DNA from: Lateolabrax maculatus
Taxonomy: Eukaryota > Chordata > Actinopteri > Acropomatiformes > Lateolabracidae
DNA: 64,000 nt
Reading direction: 5' to 3'
Assembly (NCBI GenBank): GCA_031216445.1
Contig: CM062210.1
Coordinates: forward strand, 18,745,501-18,809,500
Part shown: piece by piece, positions 44,670 through 58,471 of the stretch
How positions within the stretch are numbered: position 1 is the first letter of the stretch
How the letters are laid out: every line of letters starts with the position of its first letter
The notes under the pieces: model-generated
Seen by the model: the letters and a program-made list of their open reading frames with translations, nothing else
Told to the model about the DNA's origin: nothing
The model's database searches: none
Program-made: the position numbers and the translations under genes

Positions 44670-47600
44670 ACAAGTTCAGTAACAAGCTACAAATTCAAGG
44701 AGTCAATGTGGTCCAAACAATATATTATCCCAAAGTGTTCAACCATATTCTTGTTGATTATTCTAATGTTTATTGGAAATTTGCAACAATGTTCGATTCA
44801 TGACATTTGTAGAAATTACAATCAAAAAGACACCTTTAATTAACTCATTGCATTAGAATTTGTAATATTCCCCATCAATAGTTCATTTCCACATTTCCAC
44901 AACATTCTCGCGCTCTGAACACCTGAATCCCTCCCTCCCCATTTAAGTTTGTCCCACTCTCTTTCCATGTAAACTGCGTTATTACACACTAAAGCAGACA
45001 AGTAAAACCTCTGTGTAGTGCACTATGCAGCCAGTTCTCCTAGGAGAGTTACACTGCCAATGAATATCCCTGCTATACCTCCATCACGACACTGCTTAGC
45101 ATGCATAGCCTGTGCTCTGTGTCCCCACTTTATCAGCTTAGTCAGCGGGGACAGCCTGAATGAACCCCCTGATTCTTTTGGCTATCCCCACTATCACACT
45201 ATACCTAGAAATCTGATTGTTATTGTTGACAACGCCAGACACTGGAGAAATATAATTACAGATCAGTGTTTGGGTGTTTATTAGCATACTGTAATAGTGT
45301 CCCAGGAGCCTGCGTACAAACCCCTTGTTGACTCTGTCATGGCAGAGGGCCATTCCAGGGAAAGGACAAACCATGTGATGAGCAATGTCACAATCATCAG
45401 CAGTTTTTGCCAGCTTTGAAATGCTTGAACATTGTTCCGAAGTACATCAAATCTGGCTCCACAGCAACGGATTGTGTGGGATTAGGCACGAGTTAGCACT
45501 TTTCAGTCCCTCATCATTACTTTGTGTTAGGGGATGTATGTGAACAAAGACACAAGTAAACACACACACATCCCATACAAGGTATAGGAAGAGAAGACCA
45601 GTCGTCTGAAGTGTTTTCCAGGAAAAGGTTTTAAAATGAGACAAGGGCTGGTTAGTTTTGGGTGTAGCATATACAATATGATATATGATCTAAAAAGAAA
45701 CCCTGTCTCCTGGAAATTACATCCATATATTTCTCATTTCCAATACAAAATACGTTTTGAGAGAAACATAATGCAGCATTTACGTTTTCTATCAACTAAG
45801 ATGAGGATGTACAGATACAGCAAAAAATAAAACAGACAATGTATATAATTTGTTTTCCTTACAGTATCCACTTATAGGAACTAAGGCATGATTAATGTTT
45901 TGGATAGTAAAGAATTTATTTAAGGTTAGGGAAAGATTGTGGTGTTGAAAAATGTCAAACATGTCAACAGCAACTTGAAACTCTTGACAGGACGTGTCGA
46001 ATTTATTACGTTTATCTGAAACCATGATCTTTTTCCTAACCTTAACCAAAGTGTTTTTGTTGCCTGAACCAAACCACATGTAGGACTCGGGATACAAACA
46101 CCAGCATCCAGTATGTAAGTCGTCCGCTTTCTACGCACACCATCTCCCCCAACCACTTCCCTACGACTTCAGTGCGGTACAAAAATGTAGCACTTTCTTC
46201 ACTGGAATAAACGTTGCCATTGAACAGGATCCAGGCAGCCGTTTTTTTGCCATTTGGCAAAAAGAATTACTAATATCTAAACATAATTTCTGGAGGAAAT
46301 ATTCCAAAAAAAAAAAGAAAGAAAACCTCTCGCATACTACATAAACTACAACATATACATACACATGCTACTTGAAGGTGCTTTGTGTCACATTATGTGT
46401 TCAGTACATTTCCATAAACCCTGCTGCTTTGACTGATGATAGAGAAAAGATACGTAACAGTTGAATGTCCTGAGGTAAAAGTGACCTGAATAGAGAGGCG
46501 GTGTAAACAGAAACAGAGCAATGAGACTGATACTCCTTAGTTCCACTAGATTGGCTGTGAGGAGCAACACTTTGGCATCCTGTGGTATTTTCCAAAAGAC
46601 CACCAATTCACAGTTTAAAAGAGCAAATCCCTCACAGCCTCCGCGGCTCTCTGTGGGAGTCGCTCTCTATTCTTTCCCTCTCTTCACTCTTTCTGTCCCT
46701 CTTTCTTCCCCTCTTTCTCCTGCTCGCTCCCTCTGTTTGCCAGTTGTCTTAAAAGGTCATCCCCACCTGGCGCGGCACCCAAAGTGAACTGTCAAATCCC
46801 ATCTGTCATTGTGTTTGAGAGTGTGTGTGTTTGTGTGCGTATAGTCGACATTTAGGGCATTGTGTGATGAATTAAATACATTTAACTGGTCAATGCATGT
46901 ACTGTAAGTTGAAGGGTGTGGTTCTATAAATCTACTACTGCAGAGTAAACATTTGTTTTGTAGGTGTAAGTCTTTAATATCTGTGTCTGATTCCTTTACA
47001 AATAACATTTTCAAATTAGAATCACTTTTCCTAAGAATCTGCATATAGATTATTAGTGTTTGTTTGCACTTGTTGTTTACTATTTGATTAAAATTGTAAT
47101 CACCAAAAGAAATAAATTTACGTTTTACCTACATTAGTGTGCACCAGTGTGTGACTTTTTATCATTTCATTGGTGAAATACCTGTGCGGGCGGGCACTAA
47201 AAATAGGTCAGAATTCCACTTCAGTTCTGACGGCCACACAGACAGTTAGCCATTGCCCATTTCATCTGTGATTGGAGCACTCTCCATACTACACTGTACA
47301 TTAGTTACTCTGTGTTCAGATTTGAATGAATCATGGGGTATCGTCCAGAGTGCTGAGGATGGACCGGTCACCACAACTGGACACCTGAAAGACAGCAATG
47401 CTAGTTAGAGGCCCCACCTTTGTGGTTGTGTGGGGGCTGCCAATAGCTTAGCAGTTGTTGTTGAAATAACATGAACAAAAGGTATTGTTTAGTGCGAACG
47501 TGGTCAAGCTAAGCCAACTGGCTTCCACAGTCTAAGTGGAATACAGACATGACAGCACAATGGGCTTGTTGGAAAAAAATATGTCAAGTAGTGGCTATAG

Positions 47601-48105
47601 TGTTACATGCTGCAGTCAGTAGCATACACGATAGTGTGTCTCCCTGCAACACCGGCCTTGAAATGACATACCGGCATGGGAGGCCACCACCCCCAACCCC
47701 AGAGGCCTGAAGGGACAATGCTGTGCACAAATATGTTCAATAAATATATGCACAATAGCCACACTATTTATTATAGTTTATATTTTCCTACACAAGATGT
47801 GAGGAGATTCTGAATTTACTTTCCAAATTTACATACAGTTGAGTGTTCATGTACAAAGGTTCATTTGATGCATCTGTTTTACTATTAGTTTTAGTTAGTT
47901 GTGATCGGCACGAGACTGGCTGAGCATCAGCTTGGTAATACTGCCTATTTCTTACCTGACAACATGCACTGTCACTTAACAGCTGTGGCCCAGGAGGAAG
48001 AGCGGGTCGTCCACAGATCACAGGGTTGGCGATTGACTTTGAATAAAAAGTACTATATAAATTTAGCCATTTACCATTCATCACTCTATTGTATAGTTGC
48101 ATTCC

Positions 48106-48143
48106 ACACACGCACACGCGCACACACACACACACACACACAC
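48106..48143. repeat. (CA)n microsatellite
   Basis: CA repeat with CG interruptions at its left end. Confidence 0.95.
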
Positions 48144-48557
48144 TGCTGTTACAGTTTTATTTTCACAAATCCAACTATAGAAACCAACTGGGTTACGTTG
48201 ATGAATAGGAAAGCAGGCACTAAATAAGGGTCCTGTATCCATCTGTGTGTACATGCATGCATGTGTGTGCATGTGTGATTTATTCTTATGGCCCTGCAGC
48301 CAGCTTACCTGTATATATGCACATATACACCCTTACACACAGAGACTCATTGTACTAATGAGCAAGTTGAGTCATCGTGTTTTCACAGCCACTGTAATAA
48401 AATATGGAGGTCAGGTGTGGTAAATAGTTGGTAGTGAATTAGCCAGTAGCAATAATTTGTAGAGGTTGACGGTAAAATAATGAGTTGGATGAACCTGAGA
48501 GGTGGGGTTAAGGTTATACAGTTGGACTACATTATCAGAGCTGTTGGTTGGACTGTT

Positions 48558-48560
<3 letters not shown>

Positions 48561-48600
<40 letters not shown>

Positions 48601-48608
48601 GTGTGTGT
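48561..48608. repeat. (TG)n microsatellite
   Basis: About 24 TG units with one CG interruption near 48596. Confidence 0.95.
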
Positions 48609-49443
48609 AACATCCCTGTCTTGATGACAAGTGTACCTCCACACCCTAACACACAATCCCTCTTTGACAGATTGTGCAGAACGCTGCTCCCATCAGTACT
48701 GTTTCTAAATATCATCTGTGGTGGCATTTATTAGGAAGGGTCTTGTGCTGTTTAGCTTCTGACACACAATCAGCCCTGACCTTTATATGCTGGGCAACAG
48801 ATGCATAACGCACAGTTGCTTTGCTCCAGCCTTCAACATTAATATTTTGTCATGATCTTCTTTTACGATCTTGAGTTGTGAGCATGTTAGCAGTGTTAAG
48901 TTGGCAGTTTGAGATGGGATAGTTGAAGTTCTCCCTATGTGTGAGATGCAGCCGGGTTGTTGGATGTAATTATTTGTGCAATTTGTCGCTGCACTTAACT
49001 TTTAATTTTTAAGCGTACGCCTTAGGGTAGTTAAGATGATCAATGATTTGGCATGAATGGTTATATGGATACAGGAAGCATTGAAGTTTTTTAGTTACAT
49101 ACATATACAAAATTTCTTGTGTTCAAATTAAGGATTTCAAGCAAATTTTACATAAAAGCAACCAAAATTAGTTATGATTTGAGTTTGTTTAAGATGTGTA
49201 AAGTTTTTTCATAGAATGGAAAACAGTGGAACACCGTTGTATAAAACATTTAGATTATTATATTTTGATAATCTTATATCCGATTTTGCATCTAATTGTG
49301 GAAAAATATCCATATTATTATTGCTATAGATACATAGAAATATATCGCCCAGCCCTTTGGGAAAAGGTATTAACTTTTCTTTGCTGAAGTCTTAGAATGG
49401 TATTACGAAGAAATACATTTTGATTTAAAAAAATGTGCTGTTT

Positions 49444-49447
<4 letters not shown>

Positions 49448-49474
<27 letters not shown>
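49448..49474. repeat. (AC)n microsatellite
   Basis: About 13 AC units. Confidence 0.95.
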
Positions 49475-51840
49475 GCTTGCTTGCTAATCCATGCAAATGC
49501 AGGCACACACAAATACACTTGCACACACACTCATGGGTGCATTAACTTACACAAAAATATATAATATGCACCACCTTATAAGGTTATAAGGTAAACGTCA
49601 ATTTTTTGGGGACATCTTTATTAACGAATTTGTGAGACATTCCCAAGTGAGAAGGTGCCAGTAGACTGACAATTTCCCCAAAATAACGTGTCATTTTCTA
49701 CACCCAGCTTCTGTCTATTAAACAGGTTTCTTAAACTGGAGCTTGGGACAGTAATGACATGGAGACATGGGCACAGTTCTGTGTCTTGACTATGTCTCCT
49801 TGCATTAATCTTTTTATTAAGGGCAGTAATTGCAACAATCATTGCAATATTTTTTCAAATTACTGTATTTTGAATTCTAAAAGTGAGATTTGATTTGATT
49901 ATTGATTTTCTGAACAAACTGTTTTTTGTGTAAAGTGAAATGAGCCCAAGAACCTGGTTATTTGTTCATTTTCAAGCCAGATCCATAACTGTGGATCCTG
50001 CTGACCTCAGCCCAGCTGATTCCAGCTAAATCAACATACTCTCATGGACAGGTGGCTCTGCACTAACTCTGAACTTGGTGGCTATTTTAACTTCATAGCA
50101 TCCTGATAGTAGGCTACACCCCCCCCAGTCCTTAACTTTTTGGCTCCCCATAGTGTTAGCCCGGCCTTCAAACTCTCCGCCCCAACCCCTCTGATCCCAG
50201 ACTGTCTATATCCATCACTCGTGTTTGTCCCTTGTTCAATGTATATTGTCTCACAACCTTTAAGATGTCATATATGACTACAAGGCTTCATCCTGTCAAA
50301 CCCCAAAATCAATCAATGACATACCCTGTCAATCATTATGGCCTGTCACATTGCAGAGGTGCTCATTAGATAAATTATATATATTTCTCCTTCCCTTTAA
50401 ACACTGTGAGTCTCCCAGCCTTTACTTTCCACTCCTTTTCTTTCTAGATTAAAGATGGTTATTTTCATTGTCCTACTACTTTATTAGACAGTTTTTCATC
50501 AAGAGTGTCACATAGCTATACTTGTGAGTTGGGGTGAACATGCTTTTACAGTTTCATCACATCCAGATCAGTTTAGATTCACCCCTTTTATTTGTTTTTT
50601 CATTCCATTCTTTTGGCTCACTTCCTCTTATCTTATATGATGCTTGCCTGTCTTCTTAGTGCCATTCATCTTTTTGATTTGATTTGATTTATTAGATCGA
50701 TTCAGTTTTAATGCTCATCTTGGGTTTGTGGGATAGTAGATCAACGTCTAGTTCTATTTTTGCGGTTGTGTCACTGTCAGCAGATTCTCTCCTCCTGTCT
50801 CATTAGTCATTGCTGTGTTGTATGTTTTCTAAACTTTATCCAGGAAAAATGTAAATGTGCTAAAAACACATTATTCAGTTTCAAACGCTCCTCCTCCAAC
50901 TTGTGGGAGTTGCCTTTTGATGTCCGTCATTGGACTCATTCCCTGGAGCCTTGCACAAGGGCACCTCGGCATTACGAATAATGAGGAGAGCTTAACTCAT
51001 TTCTTCGCTCACATCCCCCCAGCTTGAACTTCAGGCTGTGCCCTCCTGCTCCAAGCGTTTTCCATGTGCATAACCCACCCGTACTACCATGTGCCCTGCC
51101 CATCGCCTTTAGCCAACCCCTGACCTCTACTTCCCCTACTCCTGCCTCCCTGGAGCTTTCTCCTTCACCAACCCATCCACCTCTCCCTCGTCCTTCTGAA
51201 TCCCGCCCTCCCGTCCCCAGAGATAGCAGATATTCTCGGCTCGTTATCACCTCCTCATTTTTCCTTTCCCCTTTCACCACAGACATCATTAATGAGGGTG
51301 GAGGGATTGTTGGGGTTGTCCTTTACCTGTCCTTGGGGTACGGTGCCTTGTGTGTCACTCTTTTGTAATTCCCCTCCCGTCAAAGGCAATGAAGGTTTAT
51401 TTATCTATCAGTTTATTTATTTATTTACTTATCTTTGCAGAAGTGATAAAGCCAGCAAGTGAAAGGGGACAATTTAGGGCCACTGGACGTTTCCCAAGGC
51501 TGAGCGAACACCGGACGCTAGCCAGAATACAAAGTTGAGCCAGTAAAAAGAGGGACTGCGTGCCGAGGGGTCGGCCTGTATCGGGTCGTCGCTTTCAATG
51601 TACCGCCAGGAGACTGATATATGTTACTGCAGCGAATGCCAACCTCGCCTCTGTCACCTCCGCACCCAATCTGTTCACAGTGGTGTCGTACATCCTCTGA
51701 ACACCCACCAACACACACACACACTCATGCGTGCATTTGTACACTCATGCTGCTCAACTAACTCAGCTGTGTCATCTGTCATCTAAGAGTGGCTCGATGG
51801 ATGCCCCACTCAGTGTGGTGCTGACAACACTGTTCATCTG

Positions 51841-51841
<1 letters not shown>

Positions 51842-51877
<36 letters not shown>
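51842..51877. repeat. (CA)18 microsatellite
   Basis: Uninterrupted CA run. Confidence 0.97.
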
Positions 51878-51881
<4 letters not shown>

Positions 51882-54800
51882 AATAAGATTTAGGAAAGGC
51901 ACCTACTATTGCTCCATAGCAGTCAACTACAGAGTATACTTGCAAGTGTAAAGCAAGGTGTTTTTGAAAAAGAGCAATTGAGCTCAACGTGCTCAAGTAC
52001 ACACATACACACACACACAGGACACACACTTGCATTCATACAAGGACGTGCAACATGGCCATATATAGCACTGATATCACAATGTCGTACGTCATATTGG
52101 GCATTAGGAGCACCTGGCTCGCAGTTGGGGGCCTCTGTAGACATATAGCCACACACATGATCATACACACATGCATACACACACATATGTGATTCTCTTT
52201 CACACTCATGCAGATTCACACACACAGCGTTAGTCACATATGCATACAGGAGGCAGGAACCAGGGACGTCGCATTCGCGGGAGCCGGAGGGTCTCATCTC
52301 TACCTTCTTACTTTGAGGGTAGGGGCCCCCGCCTCGGCTGAGGGGGGAGGCGAGGGGCAGGTGGCAGCGCTGTCTACCTCAGCAGTACACAAACACTAAG
52401 TGGGACACCGACGCGGGCCTTGGAGAGGAGAAGTAATGGTGTCATCTGTTATCGGAGATCATCGAGAGAGGGGAGTGTAAGGAAATGAGCACTGTTCCAT
52501 TCTCTTCCACCTGCCAAGATGGCTGGCCGGCTGGTGTGATTGTGTTTGGCAATTTAAAAACCAAGAATATCCTGAACCATCTCGTATGAAGCAGCCACAA
52601 TATGTCTGCTAATTTTTGGTCTTTTGCCAGTAAGTCACTTGTGTCAGACAGATTTTTTATCTATTACCCATTTTGCTACCCACTGAACTGGATCTATAAG
52701 GTACATCATTCCAATGAAATGGTTGTTATCTCATTTCCTATTTTGTGAGAATTGACTGCACTGTGTTGGCCTGTTAAACACAATGTAATTAGAAATCTGT
52801 TCCTTATCATACTTTGGACCACCTCGATCGGCCCAACTGCTTCCTATGTTCACTCCTTTGGAATCTTTAGAGCATTCAGTCTTTAGAAGCAGCTTCTTCA
52901 GACCATGTCCACGTTAAAGGGCTCAGCTTGGTCTGCTCCTCTCCCGGCCCGCGCACCATCTCTTCTGTAACAATTAATACAGCATTCATGCTGACATGAA
53001 TCGCGTTCTTGTCCCTTGACCAGAGCAGGAAAAGCCAAGTGTGAAATCTCTTGTATATTGTCTGCAGATCTGAAAATAAATGTTTTTCTCTGCATTTTTG
53101 TTCTTCCATCCATGCCAAACCAGCATTTCTCAAACAAAAGGAAGGTCTTTTAAAAGCGTGAAAACTGTATGTACTCTTAGACACACGTTTCAGCAGAAAG
53201 GACAGAGGTTAAGGGCAGCCATGTGCATTGGGTATGGGTTTATGGACTTTTTTCAGGACTAATAGACAGCAAGAGGCTGTTTTAAGAGATCTTCCACTCT
53301 CCGATCACCAACACTCACTGCTGCTGTTTGCAGCGTCTTCGCTGCTGAGCACAGCTGGGCCTCTGTCACAACCAACCTCTCTAATGTCTGACACTGATAT
53401 ATAAAAACCTTGCACTGAAAGCCGTCCAAAAAAAAAGAAAGAAAAAATCCATCCAATCCTTTTGCAGTGTCTCTCCCCAGGCCTTCTTCACTCATTGATG
53501 AAATCTAATTTAAGGAGGTCCGAAGTTATTTGAGGACAAGATTCCCATTTAATCGATAGAAGTTGCACCTTCTGACACCATAAAGAAAATTGTGCCATAA
53601 AACTCTGATGACACTCTGAAATAAATTCTGGTTTAAGTCATTTCCTTGACACAGTCAATTAGGCTGAGGAGTCCTCCCTCCAAAAGGTCTAACCTCACAA
53701 GGTCCTTCCAAGACATTTGTTTGTAAATCCAATCATTGCAATAATTACTCGAGTTTACTGGTGTGGATTTCAGGGAACCAAAATAGATAAACAACAATAA
53801 TGTATTTATGCCAATTAATATTGATGGCGTACAGGCCAGGTCAGCCCATTAATGTTTTATTGCACAATGTATTATGAGGAACATTTGTTTGCTTCACATT
53901 AAAACACTGCTGTTCCAATTGTTTCAGTGATAGCTCTAACATGGCGAGGGTCACACAGCATGACGTGTGTGGAGCAGGTGTTGGTGCACCTGTCCAACAA
54001 AAGACACACATGCACACACCTGTCATTTTTGTCCCTTGACATGGGTACTCATATCACCATAAAACACCCAAACATATGGCGATGACACACAGCTTCCACC
54101 GCTGACATGCACTCGTATACACACTTCCTTCCTGATTGCTACACATACACTCACACGTGCACGCACACACCTGTCTGATGGCTGTCATTGCAGCGGTATT
54201 CACACATCATTTGTCATGATCCCCTTCCCAGCTTCCACCCAGGGGGCCACTGACAAGCCAGCAAGGCAGTAACTGATGTGTCCATTGTGTTTGTATAAAT
54301 CAACCCCCAGCGCTAATTAAATATGGCTGCCTGGTCCATTGTGTAGGGGAATGGTAGCGTAGTAGTAACAACTGCCTGCTGGCGGCTGCCAGACAGACAC
54401 AAAGGCAGAGAGGGGGAGATATTTGCTTCTTTATGCAGACTGTAACATCCAATCCTGGCCTTTTGGCAGAACACGCAAGGCTGGTGTTTCTTACACCAAA
54501 TGCCATGCTGGAGGTTTTTTCTTCTGAGGCCAGGTCTCATTCGCCAAATGTAATGTACCTCTAGATGCCAGAGTAGTAGGAACACTGGAAGAAGAGTTAG
54601 GAATATTGGTTAGCACTTAACAAGATGCAGTTGGTGTTCAAAGTCATGTTCAGGCATAAATTCTCGCTATTTCTTCTTGCAGTGGACGCATGAATTTAAC
54701 ATTTGCTACCTACATTGGATGGATCTTAAAAACGAAGAACACTGCTCAATATGTATTCTGACTTGCAAGCACATATCTAAAATGACTTGACTTATGGCGT

Positions 54801-57800
54801 CAGTAGGCTGCAACAGAAGCGGTTGTCGGATATTCGAACAGTGCCTGGAACCCTCTCCCCCGACACCTTTCTAATGTTGGAATTCGGAAGGGCTGCATCA
54901 GACAATTTCTGTAACTTTCCAAAACCGTCAATCCACCAAGCATGCTCACTTCATGCAGTGATTGGCCAGGTGTGCAGAGGTACAGTATGCTCTCTCTCAA
55001 GCTCTCAGTTTTCATTCTTTACACCGCTACTTCTGTCACATTCATGAGTACAACCTAATGCAACACTGTGAATGCCTTCCAGTAGAGTGTTACTCTTTAT
55101 CTATAATAAGCTTTTAGGATTGATCATTAACTATAGGACATCCTTATGCTGTTGTGACTAACTGAGAAAAACCTCTTAGGACTACTTTGAAATTTGGTGC
55201 CTTGTGTTTTTAATGAAAAAGTAGGATAACAACTTGGAGATCATTTAGATACATACATTATAGCTATTGAGAATCAGATATCACTGTTATGTGTCCTGTA
55301 CAGAAAAATCATGGTCACGCTTTTGGCAATGTAAATGACGAACAGTAATGTAAACTGAAGTGGCTCTAATGGAGAAAGCCTTATTCTCCCAACTGCAAGC
55401 TCACTCTGATGAAGGCATTCTTACTCCACTGTTAGCCCCTGAACAACACTACAGAAGCAGGTGAGCAGTGCATGTTTGGATCAAGGAGGCAATCAAAGGT
55501 CTGTCTGAGGGCCACACCAAGTTGAGAGCCATACTGAGAAGTTTAACAGTGGGTCTTAGTCCACTGCAGTCAAATCTATTAATGTGGAAATGTATCTAAC
55601 AAATATAGGAGACCTAAAAACACAATATTGTATAGGTACAAGCAAAAGGATGGTCAGAAAATCAAGTATAGCCAAATTGATTGAAAGGCAAAGCACTGAC
55701 TGGATGGATTTTCACGTTTTGTCTTTCAGTGTAAAATTCCTTTCTGCTTTGCACATACATTTGTCATTAACAGCCAGCATTCTGTAGCATTCTCACATTA
55801 TCATCTATTCAGACAGAACAAGCCTGCTTGCATCTACATGCAGCTGTGAATGTACTACACACGCTTTCCAGGTTCACAGGTTCACAAAACTCTGTCTAGT
55901 GAACAAGCTAGTTTGTGGGTCCATGAGAATTCTATATTTACAGGATGTAGAAAGTGGATATGTGAACCGAAACAAATATATAATTTAAACTTTTCTGCTA
56001 TGGTTTGGAATAAAGGAGACACCTGAACTCACTGTCCAGATACAACTAATAGGATATGATTCAAACCATCCATGTTTAATTTCTTCTTTACGCCCCTTTC
56101 ATGTGGTTTGTTCATGTCATTCCTCCTCTTCCTCTTTGATTAAAGAAGCTCTGGCTTTTAGGAGGTCCATATTAAGTATGATGTGTTGAATTCATGAGTG
56201 TTTACTTACTCTGATATAACTAATACTCTGGAAAATGAATTGCTTCCTCCCGCCTTGCAGACACAGCCAAGACACTTAGCCAGTTGAAGTTTGTCTGGGA
56301 GTTGTTTTAGTGAAGTATCAAGCTGCTTCAGTGAATGCGTCCTATTTCATTCTATACCCAGAGTGCCAAAAAGATAATTTGAGGTCCTTCACGCATGGAC
56401 AAAGGACCCAAACACAGTCCGAAGCAGGACAGCTTTATGTTCAGCAGATAACACACAAATAGTACAAATACACTTAAAAAATGTAAATCTGTAAAGGAGA
56501 AGGTTTCACTGTATAATGGCAACACATGTGACACAAACATACACATGAACACCTCAATGTGTGCAGAGCAGCATATGTATCTGTTGTTTGAAGGACATCT
56601 TGTGCATGTCTTCCCGCTCATTTCAAGGTTGATGCAGCCGTCACTGACATGGCGCTGATTCGGTCACCTCAGCTCCTGCACTTTATTCTAATTCTGTCAA
56701 GATAGCGTTATGATAGCTAATAAGTCTGCTCTCTGTCTCCGCCCTGCGGAAGAGTGATGACTGGGGAGCATCTGAGCATGGTAATGGAAATGGAGAGCAG
56801 GGAGCCACCATAATCTGCGTGATTAAAGATGAATTTATTCCGCTCGGCAACCTGTATGAGAACAAAAGAGCCGCTGTTGCCCCGGGTTTGGTGGTGAGGA
56901 AGGAAGAGAGAGATGGGAGGAAGGAGGGAGAGAAGTGCATAATTCAAATGATAAATTATGTCTGTGAGCCAATTATGACTGAATAGGGGAGAAAGAAAGG
57001 TAGGGAGCCAGTTCATTGTTACGTGGGACTTTAACTGCAGTTAGTTGTGTGTTAGCTTGGCTGCACATGCAGAAAGGAACTATGGATTGTTTATATAAAT
57101 ACTGTAAACTAATATAAACTTCACTGTCCTGCATGTTTTGTTTTTTCCAACTTTCTTATCAGTCCTGCAAAGTGTGAAGCTGCCTGTACTATACATTGAT
57201 AAGCTCCCATCCTGTGGTTGGTCATTGGTCGACACACATAGACAAACAGTTTCTAGGTCCTTTTATGGAAATAGATTCTTCTATACGGACGTTATTACTA
57301 CAAATGTCTTATTTTGTTTGGATATTAAAGGCATGATGTAAACACGCTTGATTATAGATAATGCATTTGTGTTGACTGCACTGGTACTGACATCTGCCTG
57401 AGGTCCTGCAGGCATGTGTGATCTGAAATAACCCCACCATGTCTATAGTTGGACATGTTTTGGATGGTGGTGTGACAAGTGAGTTTCATGCTATCATCTA
57501 AATATGGTTGCGTTTACAGAACAAACAGGCAGGAATGGGGAAAGAAAACACAGAAATTGTGAGGAGCTCAAATGCTTGCAGGGCAGTGTCTAACATGAGC
57601 AACACACAAGCAGCATTTGGTTTCCATAAACACAAAGCAACGCTGGAGCAGCAGGGTCAAACATCAGCTCAGACTTGTCTCTTTTTAGTATGTTGAGAGA
57701 TCCTCGGTCAAGGTCTTTTCTGTATTTCAGTGTTACACTCCATATCCACAGAGGCAGCAAGGGTCAAACTTAGCCTCATCCATCAAAGCAGCCACCCTGT

Positions 57801-58427
57801 GTTGGCATATAGGTCTGCATTGCTGCTGTGTTTATCATTTATGACGCCTCCCAAATGAAAGAGACTTAAGAGATCAGTTCAGATTGGAGGAAGGATGAGC
57901 TGTCAACCTGGGTGGACCAGCAGGGTTGTCTGGTTTAAGGACATAAACAACAGTTGAAGATGAGAAGAACTTCATGTACGATGTGTACAGCTATGCCATC
58001 AAACCATATCCTATGCACGTAATTGTTACTATGCGTCAGTTAAGTTGGAAAAAATGTGGGTGTATGTAATGTCTATGTGCATATAAAATACACAGTTTCT
58101 GAAAATGTACATATGTGTGCTTGTATATGCATTGGAGACAAAAGTCAAAAGAGTACAGGTTTTCTAGCAGCTGTCCTGAATCTGCCCAATTCTGAAAGTT
58201 GCAGCTCTAATTAGCAGCACTATTGTGTAAACTATATATTATGTAGCTTGTTTGGTGTCAGAAATTTGGTAGCTGATTTTGAGTGAATGGTGGGTACAGT
58301 AGCAAAGAAGCCCTGTCAGTGCAGCACAGTGCAGGAGAGTTCCTCCTTTGTTAGTGTTGTTTCGCCAATTAAGGTCAGAACTGGAGGTAAATCAGAAAAA
58401 ACACAGCATGTATATTACACCATGTGC

Positions 58428-58428
<1 letters not shown>

Positions 58429-58470
<42 letters not shown>
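58429..58470. repeat. (TG)21 microsatellite
   Basis: Uninterrupted TG run. Confidence 0.97.
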
Positions 58471-58471
<1 letters not shown>

